This document shows, piece after piece, positions 12,600-29,262 of a stretch of 64,000 nucleotides of DNA. Origin of the DNA: Rutidosis leptorrhynchoides (taxonomy: Eukaryota; Streptophyta; Magnoliopsida; Asterales; Asteraceae). Location: NCBI RefSeq assembly GCF_046630445.1, contig NC_092333.1, forward strand, positions 188,521,001-188,585,000, read 5' to 3'. The position numbers and the translations under genes were made by a program. The notes under the pieces were generated by a model. That model did no database searches. It had not been told where the DNA came from and saw only the letters and a program-made list of their open reading frames with translations. Numbering within the stretch: position 1 is the first letter of the stretch; each line of letters opens with the position of its first letter.

Positions 12600-13156
12600 C
12601 GATGAGTGGACCTAACTGTCGTTCGAGGGGAGACACAAATGAACTTGGTTTTGGAGGGAGGTTTGTAAGGGTGAAAACCACAAGTCCCACATCGTATATG
12701 GGAAGAAACAAATGTATGCATATAAGTCTAAGGAAAACTTCCTCTGCTACCAAATGGTTTTAGAAAATGAGAAACTCTTGGGCATATATTGTAGACATAT
12801 TGTTGAGCAATACGATCCTAACAGTGGTATCAGAGCCAGACTATAGCGCGGATGTGGTTCACGGCGCAGTGGGCGCAACCCTGAGCGCCCAGTGCAACGT
12901 GGCGCACCCCTCGGTGAGGTGTAACGATGAGCGGATCCAACTATTTTTTGAGGGGAAGCCTAAAGGAGGGACTTAGGTTTGAGGGGAGGTTTGTAAGGGT
13001 GCAAACAAAAGTCCTATTTCGGTGATGAGACATAATTAATGTATGCATATAAGTCTACGAGGAACTCCCTCTACTACTATACCAATTGGTTTTAGCAAAG
13101 GAGAGACTATTGAACTTATATTGTAAGACATGTTATTGGGCTATATGATCATATCA
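12600..13156 (+). mobile_element. TRIM element, possibly a tandem remnant
   Basis: LTR1 (12664-12823) begins TGTAAGGGTG and ends CCTAACA. The methionine-tRNA primer site TGGTATCAGAGC (12825-12836) follows, then an internal region of about 155 bp with no coding capacity, the purine tract GAGGGGAGG, and LTR2 (12992 to about 13156). The block AAGTCCCACATCG in LTR1 is common in plant TRIMs. The LTRs have diverged clearly, so the copy is old. Sequence before LTR1 (about 12600-12663) resembles the end of the internal region, including its own purine tract, which suggests an earlier LTR-internal-LTR-internal-LTR array. Confidence 0.8.
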
Positions 13157-13522
13157 TTTATGTATTGCGACAGTTAAAGTGAGCAGAGGGAGTACAATTC
13201 AAAGGACTATCAATCCAAAAAATAAAAGGTTAAAGACTATATGCACAAATTTTGAGTAAACTACTCAGGACTATCCACGAAATTTTTTTGTCCTTTAATT
13301 GCTCTAACAAACAAAGGTACGTTATTACATCAACAAAGAATAAAAAGGTGCCAAAATACTTGAGTTTGGTAGTTGAGTTTTGATGAATGTTTCCAAAGCA
13401 TATGTCAATGTCTTTCGATTGCCAACCTCTTTCTATAATAATAGCTAGCTTCATGGGCTTCCATCACTATCAACAACACTAGTTATAATAGTACCCGTAA
13501 TACTTGCAAAAACACACACAAA
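13157..13522 (+). promoter_or_regulatory. Upstream region of the ALDH3 gene
   Basis: About 365 bp separates the TRIM from the ALDH start codon. A TATA-like TCTATAATAATAG at about 13432 lies some 90 bp before the ATG. The TRIM LTR therefore sits within promoter range. No other element is recognised. Confidence 0.45.
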
Positions 13523-17759
<4,237 letters not shown>

Positions 17760-18210
17760 GAATTATTGATTGAGCGTACATCATTATCATTATATATACG
17801 TTTATTTAGTTTGTGATATTTCATCCTCACTTTCTTTGGTTTTCATGATAGGAGATTTATGTGATATTTATATGCATAGGAATATTTTGAGTCTTTGACC
17901 ATCTATCAAAATGTTAATTTCCTTTTCTAATCAAGTTGTTGGAGTATGTCAAATGTGCAACACAATGGCTTATGAATGATGGTGATAATCAATTTCAGAT
18001 TAAATATAACTAAGAATTAAGCAGAAATGATCCAAAGTTGTAAACTATAATCACTCTGTATACTTATTTTACACACAAGATGATCATCTCTAAAACTAAG
18101 ATGGAAGGAAACATAAAAATAAAAATAAAAATATTAATAATAATAAATATATAATTATAATATTATACTAATAATGAAACAAGTGGTATAAGTGGATTAG
18201 AAATCCTTTC
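17760..18210. other. Convergent 3' intergenic region, ALDH3 and E3 ligase
   Basis: About 450 bp between two stop codons facing each other, AT-rich, expected to hold both 3' UTRs. No element is recognised. Confidence 0.7.
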
Positions 18211-21200
18211 CTATTTTGACTTACAAAATGTTTCTGAATGTTTTGGAGTATTAACAAGAACCTCCTTGTAACAAATAGGGCATGCCTGATATAACAGCAG
18301 TCAGTTTATGAAACAATAGTTAGAGAGTTGCAAAATCATGGCAGAAATATATTATATTTATATTTAATTAAATTTATTAGTAACAAAATGAATATAAAAA
18401 TAAAAGTTGGTTTACCTTGTTGATGCTAAGCCATTGAGTGCCACAGCCAGCATGATAGATATGTTTACAAGGAAGAGTGATCTGTCGTTCGCCCCGTTTA
18501 TACTCCATTTGACAGATCACACACCTGAAAATCCCATTGGAACGGTATTATGACATATTTTAGTATAAAGATTGATTTCTAAAAGCTTAATTTCATAATT
18601 ATTACCTCTCTTTTTTTGATTTTTTTCTCCATAAGAAAGCACACTTAAATTTCAAAACTGGGAGCAGGGAAATAGCCTCTTGAGATAGGCCGCGACTTTG
18701 ACTACCAACAACCTCACCTAGCTCTAACAGTTCCTGAAATTGAAATAGTATCACTTCACTTGTTGTATTAATCTAAAAGCTTAATTTCAAAGAAACATCA
18801 TCTTGTAAAAAAAATGCATGTAGATGATGATTAACGAACATTGTTCATATCAAACCTCATAAGTCATGTTGTCAGGATCAACATTGTCTTCCCATACAAC
18901 CTGTAAAATATAGGCATGCAAGATTTTTAATATGCACACATAATTGGTTATTAAGAAAGATATTAGATAGAGAATATGAAAGCTATCTCATAAAAAAGCT
19001 TTATACCTGAAATTCACCAGCATTATGATTGCTTTGGGGACCTGAAAATTTGCACATTTAAAAAGGTTAGTTCGGGCATTCACATATTGAAAATCCATTA
19101 ATTATTGTAAGGGGGTGTATAACTATGAAATCACAAGTTTCTTCATGTCTATATACTTCTATGCAAATACAACAGTTGTTTGCGGGTCGTATCATCTGGA
19201 GGTACTTTGCAGCAAGTATGCATTAGTATCTACAGTTGCCTGTATTTGGAGGTTTTTTGTGAAGTTGCTGGGAAAAACAAGGACCGAGTGCAAATAATAA
19301 ATCTGATGAGTCAAATAAGTCTAGGAAAAGTTAACTAAAGGGATAATATTCAGTCTAGAAGATAATTGGTTACTGAGTCTGAAACTTCATATTCAGACTC
19401 AGCCTCAGACTCAACTAGACAAAGAACAGGGGAACTTCAGACTCATCCAATATAGCTGGGATCCAAAGGATTCTAAGATATCTACATAGACTTGGAAGAT
19501 TTATTTATCTTTTGTATTCATCTAGTTTCCATGGACATTGGTTAAGTTTGTTATATATTTCAAATATTTCTATAAATAAGGATCATTAAGTTACGAAAAA
19601 TCCGCATTGTAACCCCTATATTTGTTTTCAGCAGTAATTTAGATTATTGAGTTCATCATTGGTTATTTAATTCACTGATGAATAGTCAGCCAAAAGTCGG
19701 AACCATGGTTACTAAAAAAAAGTTTGAATTTGTTAATTGATTACAAGTTTTGGATTCATATACTACGACTTAACAGAAGTGTTCTTACTTATGATAACAT
19801 GAAGAGAATATAGAAGTTGTATCTCTCTTATCTCAAAAGGCCTTTTCTTGCATTATTCATCCTTCAAATTGACTTTATATTTTGGGAGATAGAGTCCCAG
19901 ATCAAACGAAGATATAACATTAAAAAAAAAACACTTATTAATCAACTTCATTGATACCTCTCAAGGTTAACATAAATGTTCTATTCAAGCTGTAATTGAG
20001 ACTGATAGCCTAATAGCAGGGGGCCAAATTACTAGAGACTTTCCTAAAATTACATATCTCCCTGTGTACCTTTTTGTAGTTTCTTTTGCCTTATAACATT
20101 TCCTACCCTGATTATTCATAAGTAGTATCTTGTGTCCGATCATAGTGTTTTATATATATTCTGGTTTATGTCATGAAACTCTATGTCTAGAGTCCACTTA
20201 TACAGGTCAGCCTCGTACGAAATGTAAGGATTATGATATTCCATATTTAAGTTATTTGAGGGTTCTAACCCATTCTTGCAGTCATATTTTGGGACCAAAG
20301 TATATTTGTATGACTAGCTCTCATTTCTCGGTTAACATTAGGTTCAACCAGCAACACCAAGATATACAACAGTTTATCCTGATGAAGTGCACTCATGTTG
20401 AGTGTTGACATCAACTTCATGCACAGAATAATAAAGATTAAACCGTTCATTGGCTTGAACAAAACAGAACGGAAACAGTTACAATTTAGAAATATTATAT
20501 GTAGTTCGTTTGTCTTTACTTTGCCACAATGGGGATTGTAGATATAGTACTAGTTTTATAGAGTAGATAAGCTGAGGCACTAAAAGCAAAGATTTTAGTA
20601 CTCACAGTGAGCTGAATAAGCATTGGAATTAGAGTTTGAATGTCCATCTTGTAGCATACTTACACCAGCACTTCTTTCACTAGCCATGGCTGAAGTGTTT
20701 TCCAATTGCCTAGTATATCCATTGTTTCCATATGTTTCTTCATTGAGCGCGTAAGCATCACAATAGTTATAGTATGAAAAACTCCCAGGCTCAGAATATG
20801 CATACTTGTATGTATTGTTTGTATTCACTGTCGAATATATGCTATCCTGCATAACCAACTGAATCAGTAACATACATAATCCCTCACAATTTCCGTGAGA
20901 CCAAATGACAATGAAATTTTTTACAGCATAGTGAAAATTGTTTCTTACTGATTTACCTGAGGATATGTAACTTCAGAAAAAATGAAATTGACATGCTCAT
21001 ATGTAAGTCCTTCAAAAAAATCCATAGTGCTTCCTGTCAAACTATAACGTATGTCGAATTCAGGTTGAAAGCTCCAGTTCTTTCGTGAATGCCACTTTAT
21101 CGAACAAGAACAATTTGTAACCAGTATCAGAGCATTAACATTAAATTTTTCAGTATATTAATTTTATCATCTGAACTTGAACAATATCCTGCAAAACAAA

Positions 21201-21917
21201 CATCAACGAAACCACATCAATAAACTGAAAATTAATCAATTAAATAATTAAAAGCCTACTTCATCTGGTAGATATAGAAAACTACTTGCTGCAATAATAT
21301 CCTGCAACTAAACAAAATTACCAGCTATGCTTTAGTCCTCAATACTCTAACTTAATTAAACATTATAAATCTCCTAAATACAAAAAAGCTCTCCTATAAT
21401 TCTGTATGACAAATGATAATATGATAATGATATTCTCTAAAATTTAACATTAATTAACTTATATTTATAGAGTATAAGACTAAATCCAATAGCAAATTGT
21501 TACAAAAACTCCACCGGAATACATTCGCTTCACACAATTCATTAACAAAACGTGCAAATAATTTCTATTATTTTACTCAATTTTTGCTTAATTCACTCAG
21601 CAACATCGCGTATTATCGAATATATATATTTACAATCATTTGATCACTTGAAGAACAAATATATACACACACAGACTGTACATTTACATATATCAGGTAT
21701 ATTTTTTTTTTTTAACGGCGTTTTTTTGACATAATAGATCACGTATCTCTATAGCGATTAGTTTTACTTTACCTACAATGATCGCTAGGCCACCGTTAAT
21801 TTTCATTATACATACATATACGGTGTATCTGTATGTTAATATATGTGGATGAATACAAAAATTAGTAATTCAATGACAGTAATTATACCTACATTGATCG
21901 CAACCGCAACTGTTCAT
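18211..21917 (-). CDS. BB: RING-H2 E3 ubiquitin ligase, BIG BROTHER type
   Basis: BIG BROTHER (EOD1) ubiquitinates growth regulators and limits organ size. Exons in coding order: 21917-21889, 21071-20957, 20846-20606, 19041-19007, 18900-18856, 18733-18606, 18524-18416, 18285-18211. The phases join to about 258 aa, close to the family length. The RING-H2 near residues 199-239 has all ligands: C199-x2-C202-x14-C217-x-H219-x2-H222-x2-C225-x10-C236-x2-C239. Before it stand the family blocks WEDNVDPDNMTYE and ELGEVVGSQSRGLSQE; the N-terminal half is Asn/Tyr/Ser-rich. The first 25 residues depend on a weak acceptor at 21072-21073. They are preferred because they restore an MN...TGS-x-MDF start like other BB proteins; the alternative start is the Met at 21025. 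The intron at 19042-20605 holds nothing recognised. Confidence 0.92.
21700..21790 (-). mobile_element. SINE 3' fragment in BB intron 1
   Basis: A T-run followed by TTTAACGGCG and a decayed ATAGATCAC / TCTATAGCGATTAG stretch matches the 3' end of the minus-strand SINE at 62757-63035. Only the tail part is recognisable. Confidence 0.4.
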
Positions 21918-22717
21918 GCCGCCGTAACTAGGCGTGAATCTGTTTCTAGATATTGATCGATATATACAGATATAGTGTATATATATGTTGAGAGAGAAAG
22001 TGTGTGTGAAAATTTCTTCTCTCTGCAATCACTCTGTCTGTGTGTGTAGTATGGGGTGGCGCCTTTTTGCAGGGAGTTTGTTAACTGTAATGAGACACGC
22101 GATCTCCGTTACTGTTTCATTTTTGGGTTTTCATTCAGTGCTCCGCGGAATATAGTTAGCTTTTAAAGTCACTGTACGGTCATTTTTTAATCAATGTCAC
22201 CTCTCAATCAAGTCACGGGGTTATAATATGAGTAGAAACGAATTACAAGATGACACGTGTTTATTCGTTTGTACTTTTGTTCCATTGATATAGGTGGGTT
22301 AGATAACCAAAGGGGGGGCTATGTGACTTGAGCTAGCAACCCCCGTTTCTTTGTTCCGTCGGTTTATTCTTTTTTTTTTTTACTTTATTAAATTAAATAG
22401 TAATTAATAATAATAATATAAATATAAATAAATATATATCGGAGTAGTTTCCAAAATTATGTAAATTGTTATTTTTTTCGGGAAATTAAATTTATTTAAT
22501 TATCCATTAATTATGAATCTTTATACGAAGGAAATCATTTGAAGAGATAGTTTAATTTAATGGTTGAGGTTTTTCCTCTCAAAAATTTTTAAATTCCAAC
22601 TTCAATTAACACAATAACACATCTGTACACAGTTTTTGTGCTAAACAGGATGATTCACACTCACATTTGTTATTTAAACGTGAGTTTACTAATCAAATCT
22701 GAGAGAAAACAAAGAGT
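21918..22717 (-). promoter_or_regulatory. 5' leader and upstream region of the BB gene
   Basis: Next to the start codon, on the minus strand, is a pyrimidine-rich leader (CTTTCTCTCTCAAC and ACACACACAGACAG blocks, about 21985-22050), typical of plant 5' UTRs. Beyond that the DNA is AT-rich, with poly-T near 22370, and has no clear TATA box I would place firmly. No other gene is seen up to the LINE. Confidence 0.45.
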
Positions 22718-23164
22718 ATGCTGGTTTACAAGGGGTTGTATATCGAGTTAATGAAAATTATTCATGATAGTGCCAAATACCTTGCAACTAAAGATATTAG
22801 AAACATTTTGAATAAAGTGGCAATTGTAGCAGTGGTGTACTATATTTGGTTGGAAAGAAATACCATATTATTTAGAAATGTGAAGAAAATTGTGGAAGAA
22901 ATTAGTTTGGAAATCAAAGAATTCATTCGGGTCAAAATGACTTGTAAAAAAGTCAAAGACACTAAAAATGTGAAAAAGATTGCATAGCTGTGTGATTTGA
23001 AGCTGGTGGGAAATATGATGTAGATTGGTTAATGAGATTGTTGTCGTATTTGATGTTTGTATTTTGATGTATTGAAGTTGTGTTTTGTTGTGGGTAGAGT
23101 ACCTCTGCCCAAATATTGTAATTTGTTGAAAATTAATATATTTTAAATTAAAAAAAAAAAAAAA
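22718..23164 (+). pseudogene. 5'-truncated LINE (L1-type) 3' end
   Basis: The 89-aa frame 22718-22987 ends in a block with YYIWLERNTILFRN, the conserved tail of plant L1 reverse transcriptase (zinc-binding RT region). It is followed by a 3' UTR with GTACCTCTGCCC and an A15 tail (23150-23164). Everything upstream (endonuclease and RT core) is missing, as usual for truncated LINE insertions. No target duplication was found by eye. Confidence 0.85.
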
Positions 23165-23671
23165 TGATAAACAATACTCGTAACAAGTAAGTTCAAAATA
23201 TTTTTTGAAAGGCAAGACTTTAAAGTTTAGTGATGATTAAATGTAAGTCTCCTTTTAAAATTCTCAAACATCTAACTACTAAATACCCCTTAAAATTACG
23301 TACATTCTAAATTAATTAGTTCATTATTCATTTTCAGGTCGTATATAATAAATGGTTCACTATCAATTATAAAAAAATACACCGTGATTATTAAATCTAC
23401 TATATTTTCTTTAACTAAAACGGAGTACTAAATGACAAGTAAGAGCAATTCAAAATTATTTATTCTGTTCAATCATAAGTGTTCACGTTACTATTTTGTA
23501 TTGCAACCAATCAAATTAGACTATTCTGAATGAACAAGATTTTCGATTGTTGAAGAATAAAGTTAATAGAAATTTTTAATATTGTGTGCAAAAAGTAAGT
23601 TGACACTTGTAATAGAGCGGAAGTTAATAATTAATTAAAGGTTGTCATCGTATATATTATATAAAGTGATA
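23165..23671. other. AT-rich spacer, nothing recognised
   Basis: No credible ORF, RNA gene or terminal repeats. Confidence 0.6.
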
Positions 23672-23944
23672 CTCCTTCCGTCCCAGATTAATTGTCCCCA
23701 GACAAAAAACACACAGTTTAAGAAATGTCATTATCACACTGTATTTTCTCTGTACTTTTTTCTAACTTTACAGTTTTACCCTCAATCAATTAATTAGAAA
23801 ACTCTCTATCTTTTGTAAGTTAATTAATTCATTAGGAACAATATTATAAACTTCGTTAAATTTACTTTTCAAATTTGAAAGTGCACAATTAATTTGGGAC
23901 AGCCTGAAAAGGAATACTGAGCAATTAATCTGGGATGGAAGGAG
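23672..23944. mobile_element. Stowaway MITE 1 (273 bp)
   Basis: Ends CTCCTTCCGTCCC and GGGATGGAAGGAG are inverted, and the inverted similarity extends to AGATTAATTG / CAATTAATCT. TA duplications stand at 23670-23671 and 23945-23946. Confidence 0.9.
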
Positions 23945-23985
23945 TATTATTATTTTGGTTTCTAGACATTTAAATGGGAATAGTA

Positions 23986-24221
23986 CTCCCTCCTTCCAAG
24001 TAGTCTCTAAATAAAAGTTATATAGTTTAAAAAATATTATTATATTGTATTTTTTATTTTATTTTTATAATTTTACCTCTTATTTGTTATTCACTTTTTA
24101 TTTTACATGAATAAAGTAAAAGTGTAAAATATCTTTACATCGTTATATTCTTGTTTATTCGTTTGAAGTGAACACGAACAACTTATATAAAAGTACTACC
24201 AGTAATTTGGGATAGAGGGAC
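23986..24221. mobile_element. Stowaway MITE 2 (236 bp)
   Basis: The left end is CTCCCTCCTTCC; the right end GGGATAGAGGGAC is its decayed inverse. TA stands on both sides (23984-23985, 24222-24223). Confidence 0.8.
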
Positions 24222-25589
24222 TATATGTTATTCCCTCCGTCTCATATTAATAGTCCAGTATTTCATTTTGAGATGTCTCAAATTAATAGTCCACTTCTAT
24301 AAGTAGAAAAGAATAAGAAGCTTAAGTTCTATTATTCTCTTATGCCCTTAATATATGTGGTTAGAATTAAAGGGAAAATAAATTGTGACGACCCGACAAA
24401 ATCGTCATTGACGGCGCCGTCAACTTAGGTCCCGTTACGTGGTCATAAGTCTTTAAAACAAAGTTTGACCAAAATATGTCGCATTCATTTCAAATGTAAG
24501 AATGTTTCAAAGTTTACAAGAGTAGTTTAACAACTAGATACGTTACAACATTTAAAATACAAATGAATCATATGCGACACAAATTAAAGTAAAGTCAAAA
24601 GACGCTCCATGTATTCATGTATACTCGACATCCAAGCAAGTATCAAAATAGTGTGCGGAAGCATGTAACACATAGCGTTCAAGGACCTGAGAAAACATAG
24701 AAAAATCTGTCAACGAAAACGTTGGTGAAATCATAGGTTTAGTAAGTATGTTGTATTGAACCACAAGATTTAATATAAAGTTGATTATCCAAATCGTTTG
24801 CATTCCAAAGTTGTTGTACGTTCGCGAGCACCCAATTATCAAGACTTAACTGTTTTACGAACCCCGTTATCATAGTGTTAGAACCTACACTATACCCAAA
24901 AATATATTTCATCCTCTAACGGTAGCGAACCGTCCGAATGAGGGCGCGTCAAGCCCGTATGGATCCACACAACATAAGTTCACGTTTACACCCTACAAGT
25001 GTAAATAATGATAATTGAATTGAGGCTTTTTGTTCTAACTCGCATGTGGAATGTTTGTATCCTTACTTGTGTCCAAAGTATAAAAGTATAAAACGTATAT
25101 GTTTCTCATCCCATGATTTAAAGAAATAAAAGTTGTTGAAAAGATGGGACTATGATCTCACCTCCAGTGTTCGAGTATATAGGTACTTCACAAAGTAAAC
25201 GTGTGCAAGAACGATTGCTAGTCTTGACCTAAACAATAGGTCGTATTAATATCGGTAAAGTATGAAGTCGGTCAAGTTGTTCAATTAGTCATATGGCTCG
25301 TTATGACACGATTATATAGCATGTGAGTCAAATTGTCAAGTTTCATGCAAGATATAAGTATAAAAGTATGTTAGAACAATTGCATAAGTATTTGGTTAAG
25401 TTTGACTAAAAGTCAAACTTGGTCAAAGTCAAAGTCAATGGGGTCGGGTTGGGTTTCCGACTATTGTTTCATGATGAGAAATCATATATAAGCATGTTGG
25501 CCAAGTTTCATGTTAATCGGAGTTACGAGTAAGCGGGGGTGAAACTGTGAAATCACAAAGTGATTTTGGTCAGGGACTTTCTCTGCACA

Positions 25590-25736
25590 GGAGCGGCGCA
25601 CTAAGACCAGGTGCGACGCTCTTGAGGACCCAGAAGCGACGCTCTTGTCTCTAGGAGCAGCGTTCCTGGCGCCTGATGAAAAACTCCACAGAATATTGAC
25701 CAGGAGCGGCGCTTTTAGTACAAAAGCGGCGCTCCT
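25590..25736. repeat. Six GC-rich near-palindromes in the element E 3' LTR
   Basis: Variants of AGGAGCGGCGCTCCT occur six times, some complete and some as halves. The other LTR has the same array at about 59578-59728. On the minus strand a TATATAT stretch (about 25482-25492) lies downstream of the array. Confidence 0.7.
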
Positions 25737-28487
25737 GTACCTGGGAAAATGCTGTTGCTGAAATTTGTTATGTGCACGAACCAAACTTCATTCAAACCCA
25801 AATTATGAACCGAAAACACTCAAAACGCATACCATACATCGTTGGAAAGGTATTTTAACAAGGAATGCAACTAAACATATATTATCAATCAAAATCATCA
25901 TTTACAACAACCAAATCTAAGTTGATTCGATCATTAAATGTTCATCATTAATGCTTCAAATTCATAAATGCAATTTGATGATTCGGGAAACTTAACACAC
26001 ACATAATATGCCGTTTCGTAGGTAATTATGCATAAAATACTACTAAATACTTATCAACAACATTGCAAAGCATTTAATGCATCAAAATTTGCATTTAAGG
26101 CTACCAAACCCCAACCAAAAATCATAAACTCAACAATCATGTTAATGGAGTCTTTCTAGGTCAACCTACACATCAAATGGAAGTTAATGATGCTAGTAAC
26201 ACATTTAATACATGCACTTTAACATTTAACAACATTTAATCAACCAAAACTCAAGATTAAACAAGTAATCTTTCAAGTTTAAGCTAGTTACACCAAAATG
26301 ACAAGAACACGCAAACAATTCATGTATTCATATTAGACTTAAGCCATAGATACTAATTAACACTGTTATTAGTTAAGAATACCAAGAACAAATATCTAGA
26401 GTTTTTGAAAAGCTCATCCCAAGTAATAAAATTGATATCTATGTGTAGAGGATGATGAGAGGATTCCGAAAGTACAATTTTTTTTGATGTTAGCTCCCTG
26501 TTCTTGATTTAGATGATGATTTAGTGATGAAGATGAAAAGGATGAAAGTTTGGAAGTAATAAATGAGAGAAAAAGGAAAAGAAAAAGAAAAGAGAATGAA
26601 ATGGTGGGAAGGGTGGTGGTTGACTAGTCAACCACTAGTTACCACTTTGGTCAAATGGCAAAGTTAGTCCCTCGAGTTTAAAAGCGGGTGCGTGAATTAG
26701 CCTTACGAATTATCTTAAGTACACTAGTGTAAACGAGAGATGTTATAATTAAATAATGGTGTGACGATCGCTCCAAATCCATATGGACGAACACGTCATT
26801 CATCGATTTCATTGCGAGGTATTTGACCTCTATATGATACGTTTTGTAAACAGTGCATTATTTTGAAAAGGCACACCATAAATGAATATTTAAATCAAAG
26901 GTTTTCGACATTTGATGATTTCTACATATAGACAATCACCGTAAATAATAGTTTACAATAGTACTTCCATTGATAATGCAGTCAAAATAAGATACATGGT
27001 GATGATTTGGTGAATGCAACGTTTCCTTGATAAATATGCCATGTAAGACTCCATGCACATAGCTTGTCTAACATATAAGCAAACTGCGGAAGACTTCTAG
27101 GAACCTGAGAATAAACATGCTAACAAGTGTCAAAACAAAGGTTGGTGAGTTCATAGTTTTAGTGTTTCGCATAATCTGTATATAAAGGTGGAACACAAGA
27201 TTTCAGTTGTTTCATCCAGAAACGTTTGTCAAATTATTCTATAAAATTGAGCACCCTGGTAACTAAACTTTAACGTTTATATAATAAGTACCCCTGTTTT
27301 AACATAAATGCAACCAACATGTACAATACACGCAAACCAACGTGTACTAAACTCAAATAGCATACATCTATTTTATAGTTCAGACTAGGGTTTCTATACC
27401 TGGAACAGACGGGGATGTCAAGCCCTATGGATCCATATATAACTACTCGCGCCCACCAGTTCTTATAACCGGCAGTTACTAGTTACCAAAGCTAAGGGAT
27501 TTTCAGTTCAAATTCGGTGTAGAATTTAGTATGTACTTGTATCCATTGCGTTTAAAATAAAGTGCATGTATTCTCAGCCCAAAAATATAGATTGCAAAAG
27601 CAATTAAAAAGGGAACAAATGAAACTCACCTTAGCAGCACATAAAGTTGTTCATCGTAATGTGACCGAAACTCGGATTACCAAATAATCGTAGATCTCAA
27701 CCTAGAGAACATATGTTGGTCAATAAATGTCTATCAAGCTAGGTCAGGTCATAGTGTATTACAATCCTAATGCTCGAGATCGACATACAAAAGTTATCCA
27801 AAGTCGTTTCAAAAAGTCAATTTTGACAGTTGTTTCACAAAACGAGACGTACCTTATATAAGGATTCATTTACTCGGTTGGTAATATTCAAAAATCCAAT
27901 TTATCAATCTCGTAAACAAGTTGTTTAAATCTTAATTGCAGATTCAAAAGCAATTTCAATTAACGTCAATCATAATTTAGTTGATCATATATTTTAATCC
28001 GTTCATCGAAACTATTCGATATCTAAATGAAAAGTCATTGATTTTTCGCCAGCTTTCCAAAAACATGTATATCATATACCTTTTACCAGTAATATATGTA
28101 TTTAATTCGAGATTCATTATAAACTGTTTAACGACGAAATTTAGCATACAAGCATGCATAAATATAAATACTCGAGCACTAGACATGGATACACAATTAA
28201 TATATAAAAGATAAGATATGAATACTCACGTATCAATATTGTGATTCAATGTTGCAGAAAAGTACGTAGACGCAACAGAGATGATAAACACTAGGTTTGA
28301 TTTGCAAACAATACCCATGAATATTACCCATAACTTCCATAGTTATAACCCATAATTTCCTTAGCTCTATCCCGTTTGAAAACCCATTTTGAAAGTGACA
28401 CGCTCATGACCTCGTCGTAGTATTTTATGTATAAATAATAATAATACTAATACTACTAATAATGATAAGATTAATAATAATATTAAT

Positions 28488-28488
28488 C

Positions 28489-28552
<64 letters not shown>
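28488..28552. repeat. (TAA)n microsatellite in the element A 3' LTR
   Basis: A TAA run of about 20 units directly abutting the CTAG end of the Helitron-like element. Confidence 0.95.
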
Positions 28553-28553
<1 letters not shown>

Positions 28554-29110
28554 TAGATCCGGATCGGCCCGCGCGATGCGGCGGGGCTTTTCCGGCTGCG
28601 TATTCACATTTAATGTAGCGTTATATACTTACAGAATCAAAAACGCGGTGATGAGGGTGTGGTTGGATCCACGTGGTTAGTACCTAGTGTACCTAATGGC
28701 CTGCACGTTTTTAGAACCGGTAAAATTGCGTAGAAAGGAAGACGAAACCATGGGTATGATGTAGTTAGTTTGGCTCGTTTATTGTGCATGTGTGTATATG
28801 TATGAAAAATAGCCCGAAATATTTAGCATTTTCTAAAAAGCGGCTGTTTTACGCGTACTTAGTTTCGTTGTGTTCGTAATTTTTTTCGGGTTAAACGGTG
28901 ATTTCGAAAGAATTTAACTCGCGGCGAGCGAAAAGATACCGCCCGTTGAAAATGTGGGTGGAGTTTTTTAAAAAGGATATTAATTTTACAGTTCTAGTCC
29001 CTGCAAATTCTACATGTTTAACATTGTTCGGCGGAGTGTTTTGTAAATTTTGTTTTTGTTGTCGTTTTTTCCTGATGGAACGACCAAATATTCCATCACT
29101 TTTAGTATAT
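28553..29110 (-). mobile_element. Helitron-like non-autonomous element, copy 2
   Basis: On the minus strand it ends CTAG (28556-28553) followed by T. Eleven nt before CTAG is a GC hairpin of the form CCCGC...GCGGG (about 28567-28585), the classical Helitron 3' end. It sits inside TAA repeats, with TAATAATAAT also near the other end. It contains one unit (about 28818-28950) of the 133-bp repeat that is present three times in copy 1. The 5' TC end was not located. Confidence 0.55.
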
Positions 29111-29184
29111 TTAAATAATAATAATAATATAATTTAAATATATACGGAGTAAAATGATTGAGGAAACAAAGAACCAAATCGAGC

Positions 29185-29262
29185 TTTTATAGTACTTTGG
29201 CCTGAAACAGTATCCCATGCGATCGCATGGGGTTAACCCTTTGTGGCCATGCGATCGCATGG
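29185..29262 (-). promoter_or_regulatory. Palindrome pair plus TATA-like box, element A 3' LTR
   Basis: Perfect CCATGCGATCGCATGG at 29215-29230 and again at 29247-29262, upstream on the minus strand of TATAAAA (29185-29191). Confidence 0.6.

Noticed and set aside
12825-12836. tRNA-like sequence TGGTATCAGAGC
   Set aside because: It is a primer-binding site complementary to a tRNA end, not a tRNA gene; the same holds at 33958, 47864 and 58365.
19440-19680. Possible short copia LTR in a BB intron
   Set aside because: Some LTR-like composition, but no TG...CA ends, purine tract or target duplication could be fixed.
28425-28680. Poly-Ile ORFs on both strands
   Set aside because: Same cause: the TAA microsatellite in the element A 3' LTR.
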